64,000 nucleotides of DNA from Sphingobacterium sp. PCS056 (GTDB lineage Bacteria; Bacteroidota; Bacteroidia; Sphingobacteriales; Sphingobacteriaceae). Of this stretch, positions 44,262 through 53,843 are shown one piece after another. The notes beneath the pieces were generated by a model that was not told the DNA's origin, did not search any database, and was given only the letters and a program-made list of their open reading frames with translations. The stretch covers positions 2,108,001 through 2,172,000 of the forward strand of contig NZ_CP096883.1 in the NCBI RefSeq assembly GCF_023273895.1, read 5' to 3'. Every line of letters begins with the position of its first letter. Positions within the stretch are counted from its first letter, which is position 1. The translations under genes were made by a program, and so were the position numbers.

Positions 44262-47200
44262 ATGTATAAAAAGATTTACCAGGTAGGGTTTGCGCTAAGT
44301 TTGATGGCGACACCAGCTTTAGCACAGCAGACAGAGTGGCAACAAATCAACAAAGCATACAAGTCCGGAATGGAATTGTTTGAAAGAGGTAAGTTTACTT
44401 CTGCTTCCGAACAATTTAATCGTGTAGAAGCTTTACGTACCAAATCATCATTACAATTAGATGAAACAGAGGAGCTGACACTCCTAAAAGAAAATGTTCG
44501 CTATTATCAAGCGGTATGTGCTCTTGAGCTTGGAGAAACAGATGCTGAAGCACAATTTCTGAAATATATCAAAGACTATCCTTCAAGTGCGAATGCTAAA
44601 GCTGCATATTTTCAGATTGGAAAATCGTATTATGCAAAGAAAGATTATGTAAAAGCAATTGAATGGTTTACCAAGATCGATAGTAAAAATTTAGCAGGAA
44701 ATGAAAGTGCAGAGTATCGTTTTAAATTGGGATATTCTTATTTTACAACTAAGAATTATACGGCTGCAAAACCACTTTTTGAAGCTTTAAAAGATCAGAA
44801 ATCGGAATATCAAGAAGCATCTATTTATTATTATGCTTACTTATGTTATCTAGATGCGGAGTATAAGACTGCTTTGAATGAGTTTGAACGTCTGAATGGA
44901 TCAAAAACTTTTGAAACCAGTTATCCGTACTATATTACAGCCTTGTATTTCTTAGATAAGCGCTATGATGATGTTTTGGATTATGCTTTGCCCATTATGC
45001 AACGCACCAAACAAGAAAATGAAACGGAATTGTTCCGTATTATCGCAGCGACATACTTTATTAAAGGAGATCTGAAATCATCTAAAAACTACTACGATAA
45101 GTTTCAAGCACAAGATCAGGGAAAGACACAAAACAATCAAGATAGTTACCAAATCGGTTATATCGCCTATAAGTTAAAAGATTATGATAAGGCGATTACA
45201 GAATTGGAGAAAATGACCGAACCTGATGCTTATTATCAAAGTGCGATGATTACATTAGGAGATTCATTCTTGAAAAAAGGTAATAAACAAGCCGCTCGTA
45301 ATGCATTCTTCAAAGCATCTAAATTAGATTTTGATAAAGATCTGCAAGAAGAAGGTTTATTTAATTATGCTAAACTTTCTTATGAACTGGAATTCCACCA
45401 AGTAGCGTTAGCTTCTACGCAGGAATATTTAAAAACATATCCAAATTCAAAACGTCAGGAAGAGGCTAAAACATTGTTAGCTGAAGTGTTGCTGAGTACT
45501 AAAAATTACCGCGAAGCTGTTGATATCTTAGAAACTATTCAGAAACGAGGAAAAGAAGCAAATGTAGCTTACCAAAAAGTAACGTACTATAGAGGTTTGG
45601 AATACTATAATGAGCGTGCATTTGAAAATGCGATCTCCTTATTCATGCGTTCGGAAGCGAATCGTTATGATGAAGAGATTTATGCATTAGCTACTTACTG
45701 GAAAGCAGAAGCGATGTATGAGGTGCGTAAATATGGTGAAGCAGTAACGAACTTCAATAAATTTTTACGTTTACCAGCAGCTAGCAAAACGGATGTGTAC
45801 AACTACGCCAACTATGCATTAGCATATGCCGCATTTAGAAATGGTAATTACAATACCGCTGCGAATTATTTTGAACGCTTTTTAGCGACAGGTGGTTCCA
45901 AAGGAATTGAATTAAATACCCGTAACGATGCTATCGCGCGTTTAGGAGATTCGTATTTCTCAGCAAAAAATTATGGTAAAGCCATGGAGCAGTATGATCG
46001 ATTGATCAATGCAAAAGCAGCAAGTCAAGATTATGCTTTATTCCAACGCGGTATTATCCAAGGGCTACAAGGTAATAATGAAGGCAAAATTGCAACGCTT
46101 AAATCTGTAATCGCCAAATACCCATCGTCAAACTATGCCGATGATGTTTCCTTCGAGATTCCTTATACCTATTTCTTGATGGGGCAGTCGGATCAAGCTA
46201 TTTCAGGATTACAAACGATGGTGGAGAAATATCCACGTAGTAGTTATGTGCCTCGTGCTTTGGTTACAATTGGTTTAGTACAATATAATCAAGATAATAA
46301 CGAAGCTGCTTTAAAGACCTTCCAACGTGTAGTTGATCAATATGCGACTACAGATGAGGCCAAACAAGCGATGCGTTCTATTGAAAATATTTATTTGGAC
46401 AATAGTGATGCTACTGGCTATATCAAATATGCTACTGGTACCAATATTGGAAATTTAACCACATCTGAGCAAGATAGCCGCACCTTCTCTACTGCTACCA
46501 CCTTGTTCTCAAGATCAAATTATCAAGGTGCAATCGAAGCTGTCAATGCTTATTTTGACAAATTCCCTAAACCAATTCAAGAAAAATATGCTCGTTTTAT
46601 TCGTGCAGAAAGTAATGCCGCACTAGGTCATATCGATGAGGCTCTACACGATTATAACATTATCTTGAATGATTGGACAAGTGCTTACACCGAACGTACT
46701 TTGGTCAGTGTGTCACGCTTGTATTTGAAGCAGAAGAAATATAATGAAGCAACACAATTGCTCAAAAAATTAGAGTTGACTTCTGAATACAAATCGAACT
46801 ACAGCTATGCGATCAACAATTTAATGGTGAGCTATTTTGAGATTGGTGATTATAAAGAAACGTTGAATTACTCCAATGCAGTAAGGAATTACGAGAAATC
46901 ATCGGAGGAAGAAATTGCTAACGCTTCTTTATATGCAGGTAAAGCATATTTAAAACAAAGCAAGCGTGCAGAAGCTCTGAAAGAATTTAATTTAGCAGCC
47001 TTAAAAAGCCGTACAGTTATTGGTGCAGAGGCACGCTATAATGTTGCTTTGATGCAGTATGAAAACAAGGAATATGAAGCAGCTATTAAATCAGCTTTTG
47101 ATGTTTCAGATTCATTCTCTTCTTATGATTACTGGGTAGCAAAAAGCTTTATCTTAATGGCTGATGCTTATGTCGGAAAAGGAGATAATTTCCAAGCAAA

Positions 47201-47297
47201 ATCTACTTTAGAGAGTGTGATTGAAAATTATGATGGTAAGGATGATATTTTGCCTACAGCAAAAGCTCGTCTAGAAAAATTGAACAAAAAGAAATAG
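44262..47297 (+). CDS. Large periplasmic TPR protein
   Basis: 1011 residues. A signal peptide (about 1-21, ending ALA) is followed by repeated helix pairs with the TPR pattern along the whole length, for example KAAYFQIGKSYYAKKDYVKAIEWF, YQIGYIAYKLKDYDKAITELEK, TYWKAEAMYEVRKYGEAVTNF and EARYNVALMQYENKEYEAAIKSA. No enzymatic motif is present. The family is a protein-protein scaffold; several repeats resemble those in YbgF/BamD-type envelope proteins. It starts a tightly packed run with an outer-membrane barrel (5-base gap), an HU-SPOR protein and an ExbB/ExbD/TonB set, so it is likely the periplasmic scaffold of that machine. Role inferred from context. Confidence 0.85.
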   Translation: MYKKIYQVGFALSLMATPALAQQTEWQQINKAYKSGMELFERGKFTSASEQFNRVEALRTKSSLQLDETEELTLLKENVRYYQAVCALELGETDAEAQFLKYIKDYPSSANAKAAYFQIGKSYYAKKDYVKAIEWFTKIDSKNLAGNESAEYRFKLGYSYFTTKNYTAAKPLFEALKDQKSEYQEASIYYYAYLCYLDAEYKTALNEFERLNGSKTFETSYPYYITALYFLDKRYDDVLDYALPIMQRTKQENETELFRIIAATYFIKGDLKSSKNYYDKFQAQDQGKTQNNQDSYQIGYIAYKLKDYDKAITELEKMTEPDAYYQSAMITLGDSFLKKGNKQAARNAFFKASKLDFDKDLQEEGLFNYAKLSYELEFHQVALASTQEYLKTYPNSKRQEEAKTLLAEVLLSTKNYREAVDILETIQKRGKEANVAYQKVTYYRGLEYYNERAFENAISLFMRSEANRYDEEIYALATYWKAEAMYEVRKYGEAVTNFNKFLRLPAASKTDVYNYANYALAYAAFRNGNYNTAANYFERFLATGGSKGIELNTRNDAIARLGDSYFSAKNYGKAMEQYDRLINAKAASQDYALFQRGIIQGLQGNNEGKIATLKSVIAKYPSSNYADDVSFEIPYTYFLMGQSDQAISGLQTMVEKYPRSSYVPRALVTIGLVQYNQDNNEAALKTFQRVVDQYATTDEAKQAMRSIENIYLDNSDATGYIKYATGTNIGNLTTSEQDSRTFSTATTLFSRSNYQGAIEAVNAYFDKFPKPIQEKYARFIRAESNAALGHIDEALHDYNIILNDWTSAYTERTLVSVSRLYLKQKKYNEATQLLKKLELTSEYKSNYSYAINNLMVSYFEIGDYKETLNYSNAVRNYEKSSEEEIANASLYAGKAYLKQSKRAEALKEFNLAALKSRTVIGAEARYNVALMQYENKEYEAAIKSAFDVSDSFSSYDYWVAKSFILMADAYVGKGDNFQAKSTLESVIENYDGKDDILPTAKARLEKLNKKK

Positions 47298-47302
47298 GAA
47301 TA

Positions 47303-49039
47303 ATGAAGAAGTTGCACAATACAACAGTGAAGAAATATACATTAGCAACCTTGTTATTGGGTGCTGGAATGCACTCCTTTGCACAAGAAACACCAAAAAA
47401 AGTTGATCCTGCTACACCAGTGACAATCGATTCTTTTGATGTCGTACGTGATTATAAACCTATTCTTGCAGATGCGGTAAAAATCCGTCGTAGTCCTGAT
47501 ATGACTAATAAAAGAGAATATCAGCCAAGATTGACCTATAATAATATCACAGATAAAAAACTAGATATCAATACTGGATTGCGCGAATTGAACGTCAAAG
47601 AACTGCCTTTCTCGCAACTAGCGGATCAAACCAGTAACTATGTTAAATTTGGCGTAGGTAACTATAACACGATTCTAGGTGAAGCATATTTAGCCGTTGA
47701 TCAGTTTGAAAATACACGTTTTGGATTATTTGCCAAACATTTGAACCAAAAAGGAAGTATTGAAGGACAAAAGTTCGCAACACAAGATATCGGTATTTTC
47801 GGACGACGTGTTTATGAGCCTTTTACTTTAAATGGTACTTTAGGTTACAACCGTTATGCAACAAACTTCTATGGACAGGTCTTTGATCAGAGTTCTAATC
47901 TAATCAATACAACTCCAGAAGCACAAGCTTTTAATGATATCTATTTTAATGGTGAGCTGACCAGTAATACTGATGTGGATAAAGAAGGAGCAGTAAGTTA
48001 CTCGGCAAAAGCGGATGCTTACCTATTTAAAGATAAGTACAATGCAAAAGAGAATTCATTTGCACTGTCGGGTTATCTGAATAAAAAGATCAACACCTTT
48101 AATGTTGGAGCAAATTTAAGCGCAAGCTTTAATTCTGTTGAGGACGTTGAGGTATCGACAAAAAACCATGTGGCATCCATTAATCCGTATATTAAATTCA
48201 AAGGCGATAATTATAATGTAACTCTAGGAGCTAATCTCGTGTCGGAGTTTGGTGATAGTAGCCGGTTTAATGTATTCCCAACAGTAGAAGCTGATTTTGC
48301 TGTAGTACCAGAATATGTGTACTTATTTGCAGGAGCAAACGGTGGAGTGAAACAAGGATCATTACGTGGTTTTGCAAAAGAAAACCCTTACTTGAATAGC
48401 AATATTGAAGTGCGTAACACCTTAGAAAAATTAAATATCTATGCAGGTCTAAAAGGTAATGCAGGCGCAAATTTTGGTTATAAAGTAAAAGCATTTTACA
48501 AACAGATCGAAGGACTTCCTTTATTTATCAATAGTAGAGAGGAATTGGGAGAAGGATTTGTTCCCTATAAATTTGATGTTATTTACGATGGCTATTCCAG
48601 TAAAGCAACTCATTTTGGGATAGAGGGAGAGATGAACGTTCGTGTTTCACAATTGGTGAACTTAGGGGGTAAGATCAATATTGATGATTACAAAGTAAAA
48701 GATACGGAAGAAGCATGGTCATTGCCAAAATTCCGTTTCTTAGCCAATGCAAGATTTAATATTTCGGATAAATTCTTTGTAGATGCCGAGTTATCAACGC
48801 AAGGACAAACATCAGCTTTAGCCTATACGTATACAAGTGCTACAGTACGATCCGAAAATCCATCGAAAGTGACGATACCTTCTTTTGCAGATTTTAATGC
48901 CGGTGCCGAATATCGGATTAAGAAACAATTAGGCGTATTTGTAAAAGCAAATAATATCTTTGGAACCGAATACGAGCGTTATCAATACTACCCACGTCTA
49001 GGTTTTAATATAATTGGTGGTATAAACTTTTCTTTTTAA
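47303..49039 (+). CDS. Outer-membrane beta-barrel protein
   Basis: 578 residues with a signal peptide (about 1-28, ending SFA). A short N-terminal region reads TIDSFDVVRDYKPILADAVKI, and from about residue 105 amphipathic beta strands alternate with turns to the end. It terminates in GGINFSF, the C-terminal aromatic needed for BAM insertion. No carboxypeptidase-like domain or plug is visible, so it is not an ordinary TonB-dependent receptor, though some relatives are annotated that way. It sits between the TPR protein and the HU-SPOR/ExbBD/TonB genes and may be the outer-membrane partner of the energised system. Transport substrate unknown. Confidence 0.75.
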   Translation: MKKLHNTTVKKYTLATLLLGAGMHSFAQETPKKVDPATPVTIDSFDVVRDYKPILADAVKIRRSPDMTNKREYQPRLTYNNITDKKLDINTGLRELNVKELPFSQLADQTSNYVKFGVGNYNTILGEAYLAVDQFENTRFGLFAKHLNQKGSIEGQKFATQDIGIFGRRVYEPFTLNGTLGYNRYATNFYGQVFDQSSNLINTTPEAQAFNDIYFNGELTSNTDVDKEGAVSYSAKADAYLFKDKYNAKENSFALSGYLNKKINTFNVGANLSASFNSVEDVEVSTKNHVASINPYIKFKGDNYNVTLGANLVSEFGDSSRFNVFPTVEADFAVVPEYVYLFAGANGGVKQGSLRGFAKENPYLNSNIEVRNTLEKLNIYAGLKGNAGANFGYKVKAFYKQIEGLPLFINSREELGEGFVPYKFDVIYDGYSSKATHFGIEGEMNVRVSQLVNLGGKINIDDYKVKDTEEAWSLPKFRFLANARFNISDKFFVDAELSTQGQTSALAYTYTSATVRSENPSKVTIPSFADFNAGAEYRIKKQLGVFVKANNIFGTEYERYQYYPRLGFNIIGGINFSF

Positions 49040-49082
49040 TACAAGAAGATTATAACTTTGCGTTAGCAAATAAGGAACAAGA

Positions 49083-50264
49083 ATGAATTTAGGTAAAAAC
49101 ATCAATAATCTATTAAAGCGTTACTCAGAAGTTTACGTTAAGGGCTTGGGGGTGTTCAAAAGAAAGCATTCTGCGGCACAGTTAGATAGACAGCGTGACC
49201 TGTTTTTACCACCTATCTCTTATGTAGAATTTGATTCTACAGCAGAAAATGGGTTTAACTTTATTCATTATATTCAGCAACAGCAAAATCTAAACTTGGA
49301 TGCAGCCACGCAAGTATTGCAAGATGCTGTGGCAGATTTAAAAGATCAACTGATCCAAAATGGACAAGCAAAACTGGAAGACTTAGGTCATATCGTGAGC
49401 TACGGTTCTAGTTTAGTTTTTAAACCATTGGATTTATCAGGATTTAATTTTGAACCGATCAAACATGTTGTTGTTCCAGAAATAGAAACTGTCATTCCAG
49501 ACCGTGAATTGGAGGAAATTATTCCTCTGATTCCTGTTGAAGAGCAGGAAAGTGTCGATGATGAGCTTGAAGAGGAGAAAGAGGTAGATACCGTAGAAGT
49601 AGAAGAAGAGATTGTTACTGAAGAAGTAGAGTCAATTCAATCGGATCCAGTTGTCGAACCGGTGGAAATAGAACCTGTTGTCTTTACTCACGAACAAATC
49701 GTGGAGCAAGAGCCCGTAGTGTTGTATGAAGAAAGAACGACACAGTCCAGTACGATGTGGTATTATATTTCTGCCGCAATCATTATTGTCGTATCTGTCA
49801 TCGTAGCTTTCATGCTCAATCCAACTTTAAAAGATCAACTGTTTGGAAAGAAGCCGGCAGTTGCTCCTGTTGTTGTTGTTGCCCCCGTGGATACAGTAGC
49901 AAAAATAGACAGTACGCAATTGAAACAAGATTCAACAGCTCTAATTGACACGTTAAACCAGGATACGGTAATACTTCCTGCAGCGACAAAAGAAACGCTT
50001 GTTGTCAAAGAGTCTGTGCCGGTAGCACAGCCCAATTATCAACTGGTCATTGCCACTCCGAAAACGATGGCATTGGCAGAAGAAGAGGTCTTAAGGTTAC
50101 GAAAAAAGGGATATACAACTGTGCGAGCAGTGGATAGCAAATTTAAGAGGAATAAAAAACGCGTGATTTGGGACACCTATATAACAAAAGAAGAAGCAGA
50201 TCGTGATCAGGCAACGGTTGCGAAAACTTTCTCAGGAGCATGGGTTGAAAAAATATCGAAATAG
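49083..50264 (+). CDS. HU-CCDC81-like and SPOR domain transmembrane protein
   Basis: 393 residues. The cytoplasmic part starts with two HU-like modules (about 1-55 and 55-125; KNINNLLKRYSEVYVKGLGVF, then FIHYIQQQQ and GQAKLEDLGHIVSYG), matching the HU-CCDC81 pair known in Bacteroidota. An acidic, valine-rich linker (135-220) leads to one membrane helix (225-245). The periplasmic end has a threonine/proline spacer and a SPOR domain (about 318-391) that in other proteins binds denuded septal peptidoglycan. It thus spans from the cytoplasm to the cell wall. Next to ExbB/ExbD/TonB genes, it probably positions the machine at the division site. The HU-like modules might bind DNA or protein; this is not shown. 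Confidence 0.82.
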   Translation: MNLGKNINNLLKRYSEVYVKGLGVFKRKHSAAQLDRQRDLFLPPISYVEFDSTAENGFNFIHYIQQQQNLNLDAATQVLQDAVADLKDQLIQNGQAKLEDLGHIVSYGSSLVFKPLDLSGFNFEPIKHVVVPEIETVIPDRELEEIIPLIPVEEQESVDDELEEEKEVDTVEVEEEIVTEEVESIQSDPVVEPVEIEPVVFTHEQIVEQEPVVLYEERTTQSSTMWYYISAAIIIVVSVIVAFMLNPTLKDQLFGKKPAVAPVVVVAPVDTVAKIDSTQLKQDSTALIDTLNQDTVILPAATKETLVVKESVPVAQPNYQLVIATPKTMALAEEEVLRLRKKGYTTVRAVDSKFKRNKKRVIWDTYITKEEADRDQATVAKTFSGAWVEKISK

Positions 50265-50298
50265 TCTAATATAAACAATTTTAAAAATATACATTATT

Positions 50299-51000
50299 AT
50301 GTCATTGATTCAGAGCGACAGCAATCTTTTGGACACCATTAATCACGCAGCACAACAGGCGGTACCTGTAGTCAGAGAAGAGAATTTGAGTTTAATTCAA
50401 ATGATGATGAAGGGGGGATGGATTATGGTTCCCATTTTATTATTGTTGTTTATTGGTTTAATTATCTTTTTTGAACGTTTCCTGACTATTCGTAAAGCGG
50501 CAAAATATGATGTTTCATTGATGTCACAAGTAAAAGCAAGTGTTTTATCAGGAAAATTGGATGCAGCTTTAGCTGTTTGCCGTTCTAGTCATTCTGCATT
50601 AGGACGTATGTTACAAAAAGGATTACTACGCGTAGGTCGTCCCATCAAAGATATTGAAGGCGCTATTGAAAACGTAGGTAAGCTTGAAGTGGCTAAATTG
50701 GAAAAGAACATTAATATTCTGGGAATCATCGCTGGTATTGCACCGATGCTTGGTTTCGTAGGAACTATTTTTGGAGTTATTACGATTTTCCATGAGGTAG
50801 AGATGGCTGGTGGTATTGATATCGGTTCGGTATCTGGTGGTCTTTATGTGAAAATGGTTGCTTCGGCTTCAGGTTTGACGGTTGGTATCCTAGCTTACAT
50901 TGGTTACCATATCTTAAATATGATGGTTGAACGTTTGATCTTACGCATGGAAACGGATGCAGTAGAATTTATTGATTTATTAGATGAACCTGGCGTATAA
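50299..51000 (+). CDS. ExbB/TolQ/MotA-family proton channel protein
   Basis: 233 residues. Three membrane helices: about 35-58 (GGWIMVPILLLLFIGLIIFFERF), 133-160 (IAPMLGFVGTIFGVITIF, the pore helix with the conserved Pro and Thr residues) and 180-210. It assembles with ExbD to turn the proton gradient into movement of a TonB- or TolA-like rod. It lies 34 bases after the HU-SPOR gene and before exbD, so it belongs to that machine rather than to a general Ton system. Confidence 0.93.
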   Translation: MSLIQSDSNLLDTINHAAQQAVPVVREENLSLIQMMMKGGWIMVPILLLLFIGLIIFFERFLTIRKAAKYDVSLMSQVKASVLSGKLDAALAVCRSSHSALGRMLQKGLLRVGRPIKDIEGAIENVGKLEVAKLEKNINILGIIAGIAPMLGFVGTIFGVITIFHEVEMAGGIDIGSVSGGLYVKMVASASGLTVGILAYIGYHILNMMVERLILRMETDAVEFIDLLDEPGV

Positions 51001-51043
51001 TCGCAGGATCGTATCACTAATTCATCAATTAAAATTTATTAAA

Positions 51044-51451
51044 ATGAATCTAAGAAGTAGAAAAAATAAACCAGCAGCAGAAGTACATACTTCTGCATTG
51101 AATGACATCATGTTCTTTCTGATGTTGTTCTTTTTGTTGGCATCTGCTGTCTCCAATCCGCAAGTAGTGAAGTTATTACTTCCAAAATCTAGCGCAGGAG
51201 AGCAGTCGGTATCGAAAAAAACATTGACGGTTTCTATTACATCGGATCTAGCTTATCATGTTGAAAAGGCAGTTGTGCCCTATGAAGCATTAGAAGCTGC
51301 AATCCAGTCACAAATGAAAACGGGAGAGGAATTGACTATTATGATGTATGTAGACAATAGTGTGCCTATTCAGAATGTGATTTCAGTAATGGATATTGCC
51401 AACAAATTAAAGATAAAAGTTGTTTTGGCAACAGAACCAAAGAAAGATTAA
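51044..51451 (+). CDS. ExbD/TolR-family protein
   Basis: 135 residues from ATG 51044; a longer in-frame reading from 50984 overlaps exbB by 17 bases and adds an unconserved stretch, so I reject it. A cytoplasmic N-terminus with the conserved aspartate on the single membrane helix (TSALNDIMFFLMLFFLLAS) is followed by a periplasmic domain (about 40-135). The aspartate is the proton-carrying residue of the family. Partner of the ExbB gene upstream and the TonB-like gene downstream. Confidence 0.92.
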   Translation: MNLRSRKNKPAAEVHTSALNDIMFFLMLFFLLASAVSNPQVVKLLLPKSSAGEQSVSKKTLTVSITSDLAYHVEKAVVPYEALEAAIQSQMKTGEELTIMMYVDNSVPIQNVISVMDIANKLKIKVVLATEPKKD

Positions 51452-51512
51452 AGAGCATTAAACCTTTGAACAGGTTGAAGTCTAATTTTTAAAGAGATAG
51501 GAGATATAATAC

Positions 51513-52340
51513 ATGGCTTACCATCTTCAACATGAGGAAAATAACTTCCCAAAAGCGCTAGGGATTTCTACTGCTATTATGGGGATTTTGGTATTGATAG
51601 GTTTCTTTGTCATTTTTGGCACCAAGACACCTGATGAATACGGTATGGGTGGCATGATTGTCAATTATGGTACAGCAGAAGAAGGCATGGGTGACGATTA
51701 CATGAGTGTGGAAGAGCCCTCGGTAGATCCCAATGCTAATCATGTAAAACCTGATCGCGTCGTTCCGGAAGAGATTCCTACACCAACACCTTCACAGCAA
51801 GTCGCAGATAAAGCTGTCGTAACACAAGATGTAGAAGATGCACCTGCAGTGACCAAATCTTCAAAACCAGTCAAAACAGTAGCTCCTGAAACCACTAAAG
51901 AAGTCAAGGATAGTAAACCTACTGTTAACTCAAACGCCCTTTATAAAGGTAAAAAGAATAATGGTACAGGTTCTGGTGACGGGACAGGTTCCGTACCTGG
52001 TAACCAAGGAAGTAAATTGGGAGATCCTTTAGCGAGTAATTATGGTGAAGGTGGTTCTGGTAACGGTAATATGATGCTTTCGATTGAAAACCGAAGCTTT
52101 ACACAGCGACCTCAGATTGATGACAATGGACAGCAGGCAGGAAAGGTAGCAGTAGAGTTCCGTGTTAACCAATCTGGAGTGATCATCTATGCCCGTGCGG
52201 GTGTAAAGGGTACAACCATTACGGATCCAGGTTTGTTGGAAAAATGTGAAAGAGCTGTTCGTGGAGCTCGATTGAATCAATTGGCAAATGCACCTGACTC
52301 CCAAACAGGTAGAATTGTATTCAATTTTAAGTTAAGATAA
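51513..52340 (+). CDS. TonB/TolA-like energy transducer
   Basis: 275 residues. One N-terminal membrane helix (about 16-35) anchors the protein. The periplasm-spanning part is proline-, lysine- and valine-rich (80-140), then glycine-rich (150-185), and ends in a compact domain (about 190-275) with KVAVEFRVNQSGVIIYARAG and a final VFNFKLR, a TonB C-terminal-like layout. It lacks the classical Pro-Lys repeats of E. coli TonB and is shorter than TolA. It should transmit force from the ExbB-ExbD motor to an outer-membrane or periplasmic partner, most simply the barrel or TPR protein of the same run. Confidence 0.8.
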   Translation: MAYHLQHEENNFPKALGISTAIMGILVLIGFFVIFGTKTPDEYGMGGMIVNYGTAEEGMGDDYMSVEEPSVDPNANHVKPDRVVPEEIPTPTPSQQVADKAVVTQDVEDAPAVTKSSKPVKTVAPETTKEVKDSKPTVNSNALYKGKKNNGTGSGDGTGSVPGNQGSKLGDPLASNYGEGGSGNGNMMLSIENRSFTQRPQIDDNGQQAGKVAVEFRVNQSGVIIYARAGVKGTTITDPGLLEKCERAVRGARLNQLANAPDSQTGRIVFNFKLR

Positions 52341-52352
52341 AATTTATTGTCA

Positions 52353-53651
52353 ATGCAAAATTATAATGAGGTAATCGAGTATTTATATGCTCGATTACCT
52401 ATGTTTACCCGTGATGGAGCTTCTGCATATAAAAAGGATTTAGATAATACTTTAGCACTGCTTGATGCTTTGGGCAATCCGCAGCATCAATTCAAGTCTA
52501 TCCATATCGCAGGAACTAACGGAAAGGGATCATCATCCCATATGTTAGCCTCAATTTTTGCAGAAGCAGGGTATAAAACAGCCCTGTATACTTCCCCACA
52601 TTTATTGGATTTTAGGGAACGTATCCGTATTAACGGGCAAATGGTCGACGAACAATTTGTGATCGATTTTGTCCATAACCAGCAAGCATTAATCGAACAG
52701 ATTCAGCCGTCATTTTTTGAAGTGACCGTGGCTATGGCATTTGATTATTTTGCAAAAATGCAAGTCGATATCGCAATTATCGAAGTGGGTTTGGGTGGAC
52801 GATTAGATTCCACTAATGTGATCCAGCCTTTAATCTCCCTGATTACCAATATCGGCTTTGACCATATGAACATGCTTGGAAATACCCTCGCAGAAATTGC
52901 ATTTGAAAAAGCAGGTATAATCAAACATGATACTCCAGTTGTCGTTTCAGAATACAATGAAGAGACAGCTCCGGTATTTGTAAAAAAAGCTGAACAGGAA
53001 CAGGCATCGCTTGAGTTTGCTTCTGAAAAACTGCAATCGAGCATAATAGCAGTCAACGAAGACTATTTGCAGATTGATGTGGTCAACCTACAAGGTCAGA
53101 CAGAACAGTACGAACTGGATTTAAAAGGAAGTTATCAATCTAAAAATATCTTAGGTGTTTTGCAGATCGTTGATCAGATGCGTAAGCTAGGGTATGATCT
53201 GCCGCTTGCATCCGTTAAAAATGGTTTGCGAAAAGTACAATCCTTTACGGGACTTCAAGGACGTTGGCAAACATTGTCAAAAGATCCATTTGTTATCTGT
53301 GACACTGGGCATAATGAAGATGGAATCAGGGAAGTATTAAAGAATTTGGATAAGACAAGCTTTAGACAATTGCATTTTGTGATAGGAGCAATGAAGGATA
53401 AGGATTTGGGGCATATGTTGCCACTCTTACCAAAAGATGCAATTTATTATTTTAGTAACCCCGATATGCCAAGAGCAATGCCCTCCGTGGAACTGGCAGC
53501 GGAAGCACATCAATTGGGATTAAAAGGTAATGCTTATGGTCCGGTAGTAAAGGCTTTTGAAGCTGCTAAGGAGCACTATCAAAAAGGAGATTTAATCTTT
53601 GTTGGCGGAAGTAATTTTGTAGTGTCAGAAGTACTCTTACAGCTCAAATAG
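52353..53651 (+). CDS. folC: Folylpolyglutamate synthase / dihydrofolate synthase
   Basis: About 433 residues from ATG 52353 (a TTG lies 6 bases earlier). Mur-ligase family fold: ATP loop SIHIAGTNGKGSSSHMLASI, omega region TSPHLLDFRERIRING, IIEVGLGGRLDSTNVI, and the C-terminal domain starting at GLQGRWQ with CDTGHNEDGI. It adds glutamate to folates, or to dihydropteroate, in the cytoplasm. It is the last gene of the ExbB/ExbD/TonB run, probably by shared transcription rather than shared function, 12 bases after the TonB-like gene. Confidence 0.94.
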   Translation: MQNYNEVIEYLYARLPMFTRDGASAYKKDLDNTLALLDALGNPQHQFKSIHIAGTNGKGSSSHMLASIFAEAGYKTALYTSPHLLDFRERIRINGQMVDEQFVIDFVHNQQALIEQIQPSFFEVTVAMAFDYFAKMQVDIAIIEVGLGGRLDSTNVIQPLISLITNIGFDHMNMLGNTLAEIAFEKAGIIKHDTPVVVSEYNEETAPVFVKKAEQEQASLEFASEKLQSSIIAVNEDYLQIDVVNLQGQTEQYELDLKGSYQSKNILGVLQIVDQMRKLGYDLPLASVKNGLRKVQSFTGLQGRWQTLSKDPFVICDTGHNEDGIREVLKNLDKTSFRQLHFVIGAMKDKDLGHMLPLLPKDAIYYFSNPDMPRAMPSVELAAEAHQLGLKGNAYGPVVKAFEAAKEHYQKGDLIFVGGSNFVVSEVLLQLK

Positions 53652-53711
53652 TAATCTAAAAGTTTCTATACAAAAGGATTTAATGTTTCCTATATTCAAA
53701 TATTAAAAAAT

Positions 53712-53750
53712 ACAAAAGGCTATCCATCATTCGATTCGATAGCCTTTTGT
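53712..53750 (+). terminator. Terminator after folC
   Basis: A 13-base perfect stem (53712-53724 with 53738-53750) around a 13-base loop, with A and T flanks. It ends the seven-gene plus-strand transcript. Confidence 0.85.
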
Positions 53751-53843
53751 GTATCATGATCTCTTACTTCCTCATCATCCATTTTTGACATTCTTCGAAT
53801 GACATGCTGGGGTAGAAGCTAGGATCAATTTTACAGGCAATGA

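Noticed and set aside
50984..51043. Longer exbD start overlapping exbB
   Set aside because: The added residues show no ExbD features, and ATG at 51044 gives the normal short cytoplasmic N-terminus.
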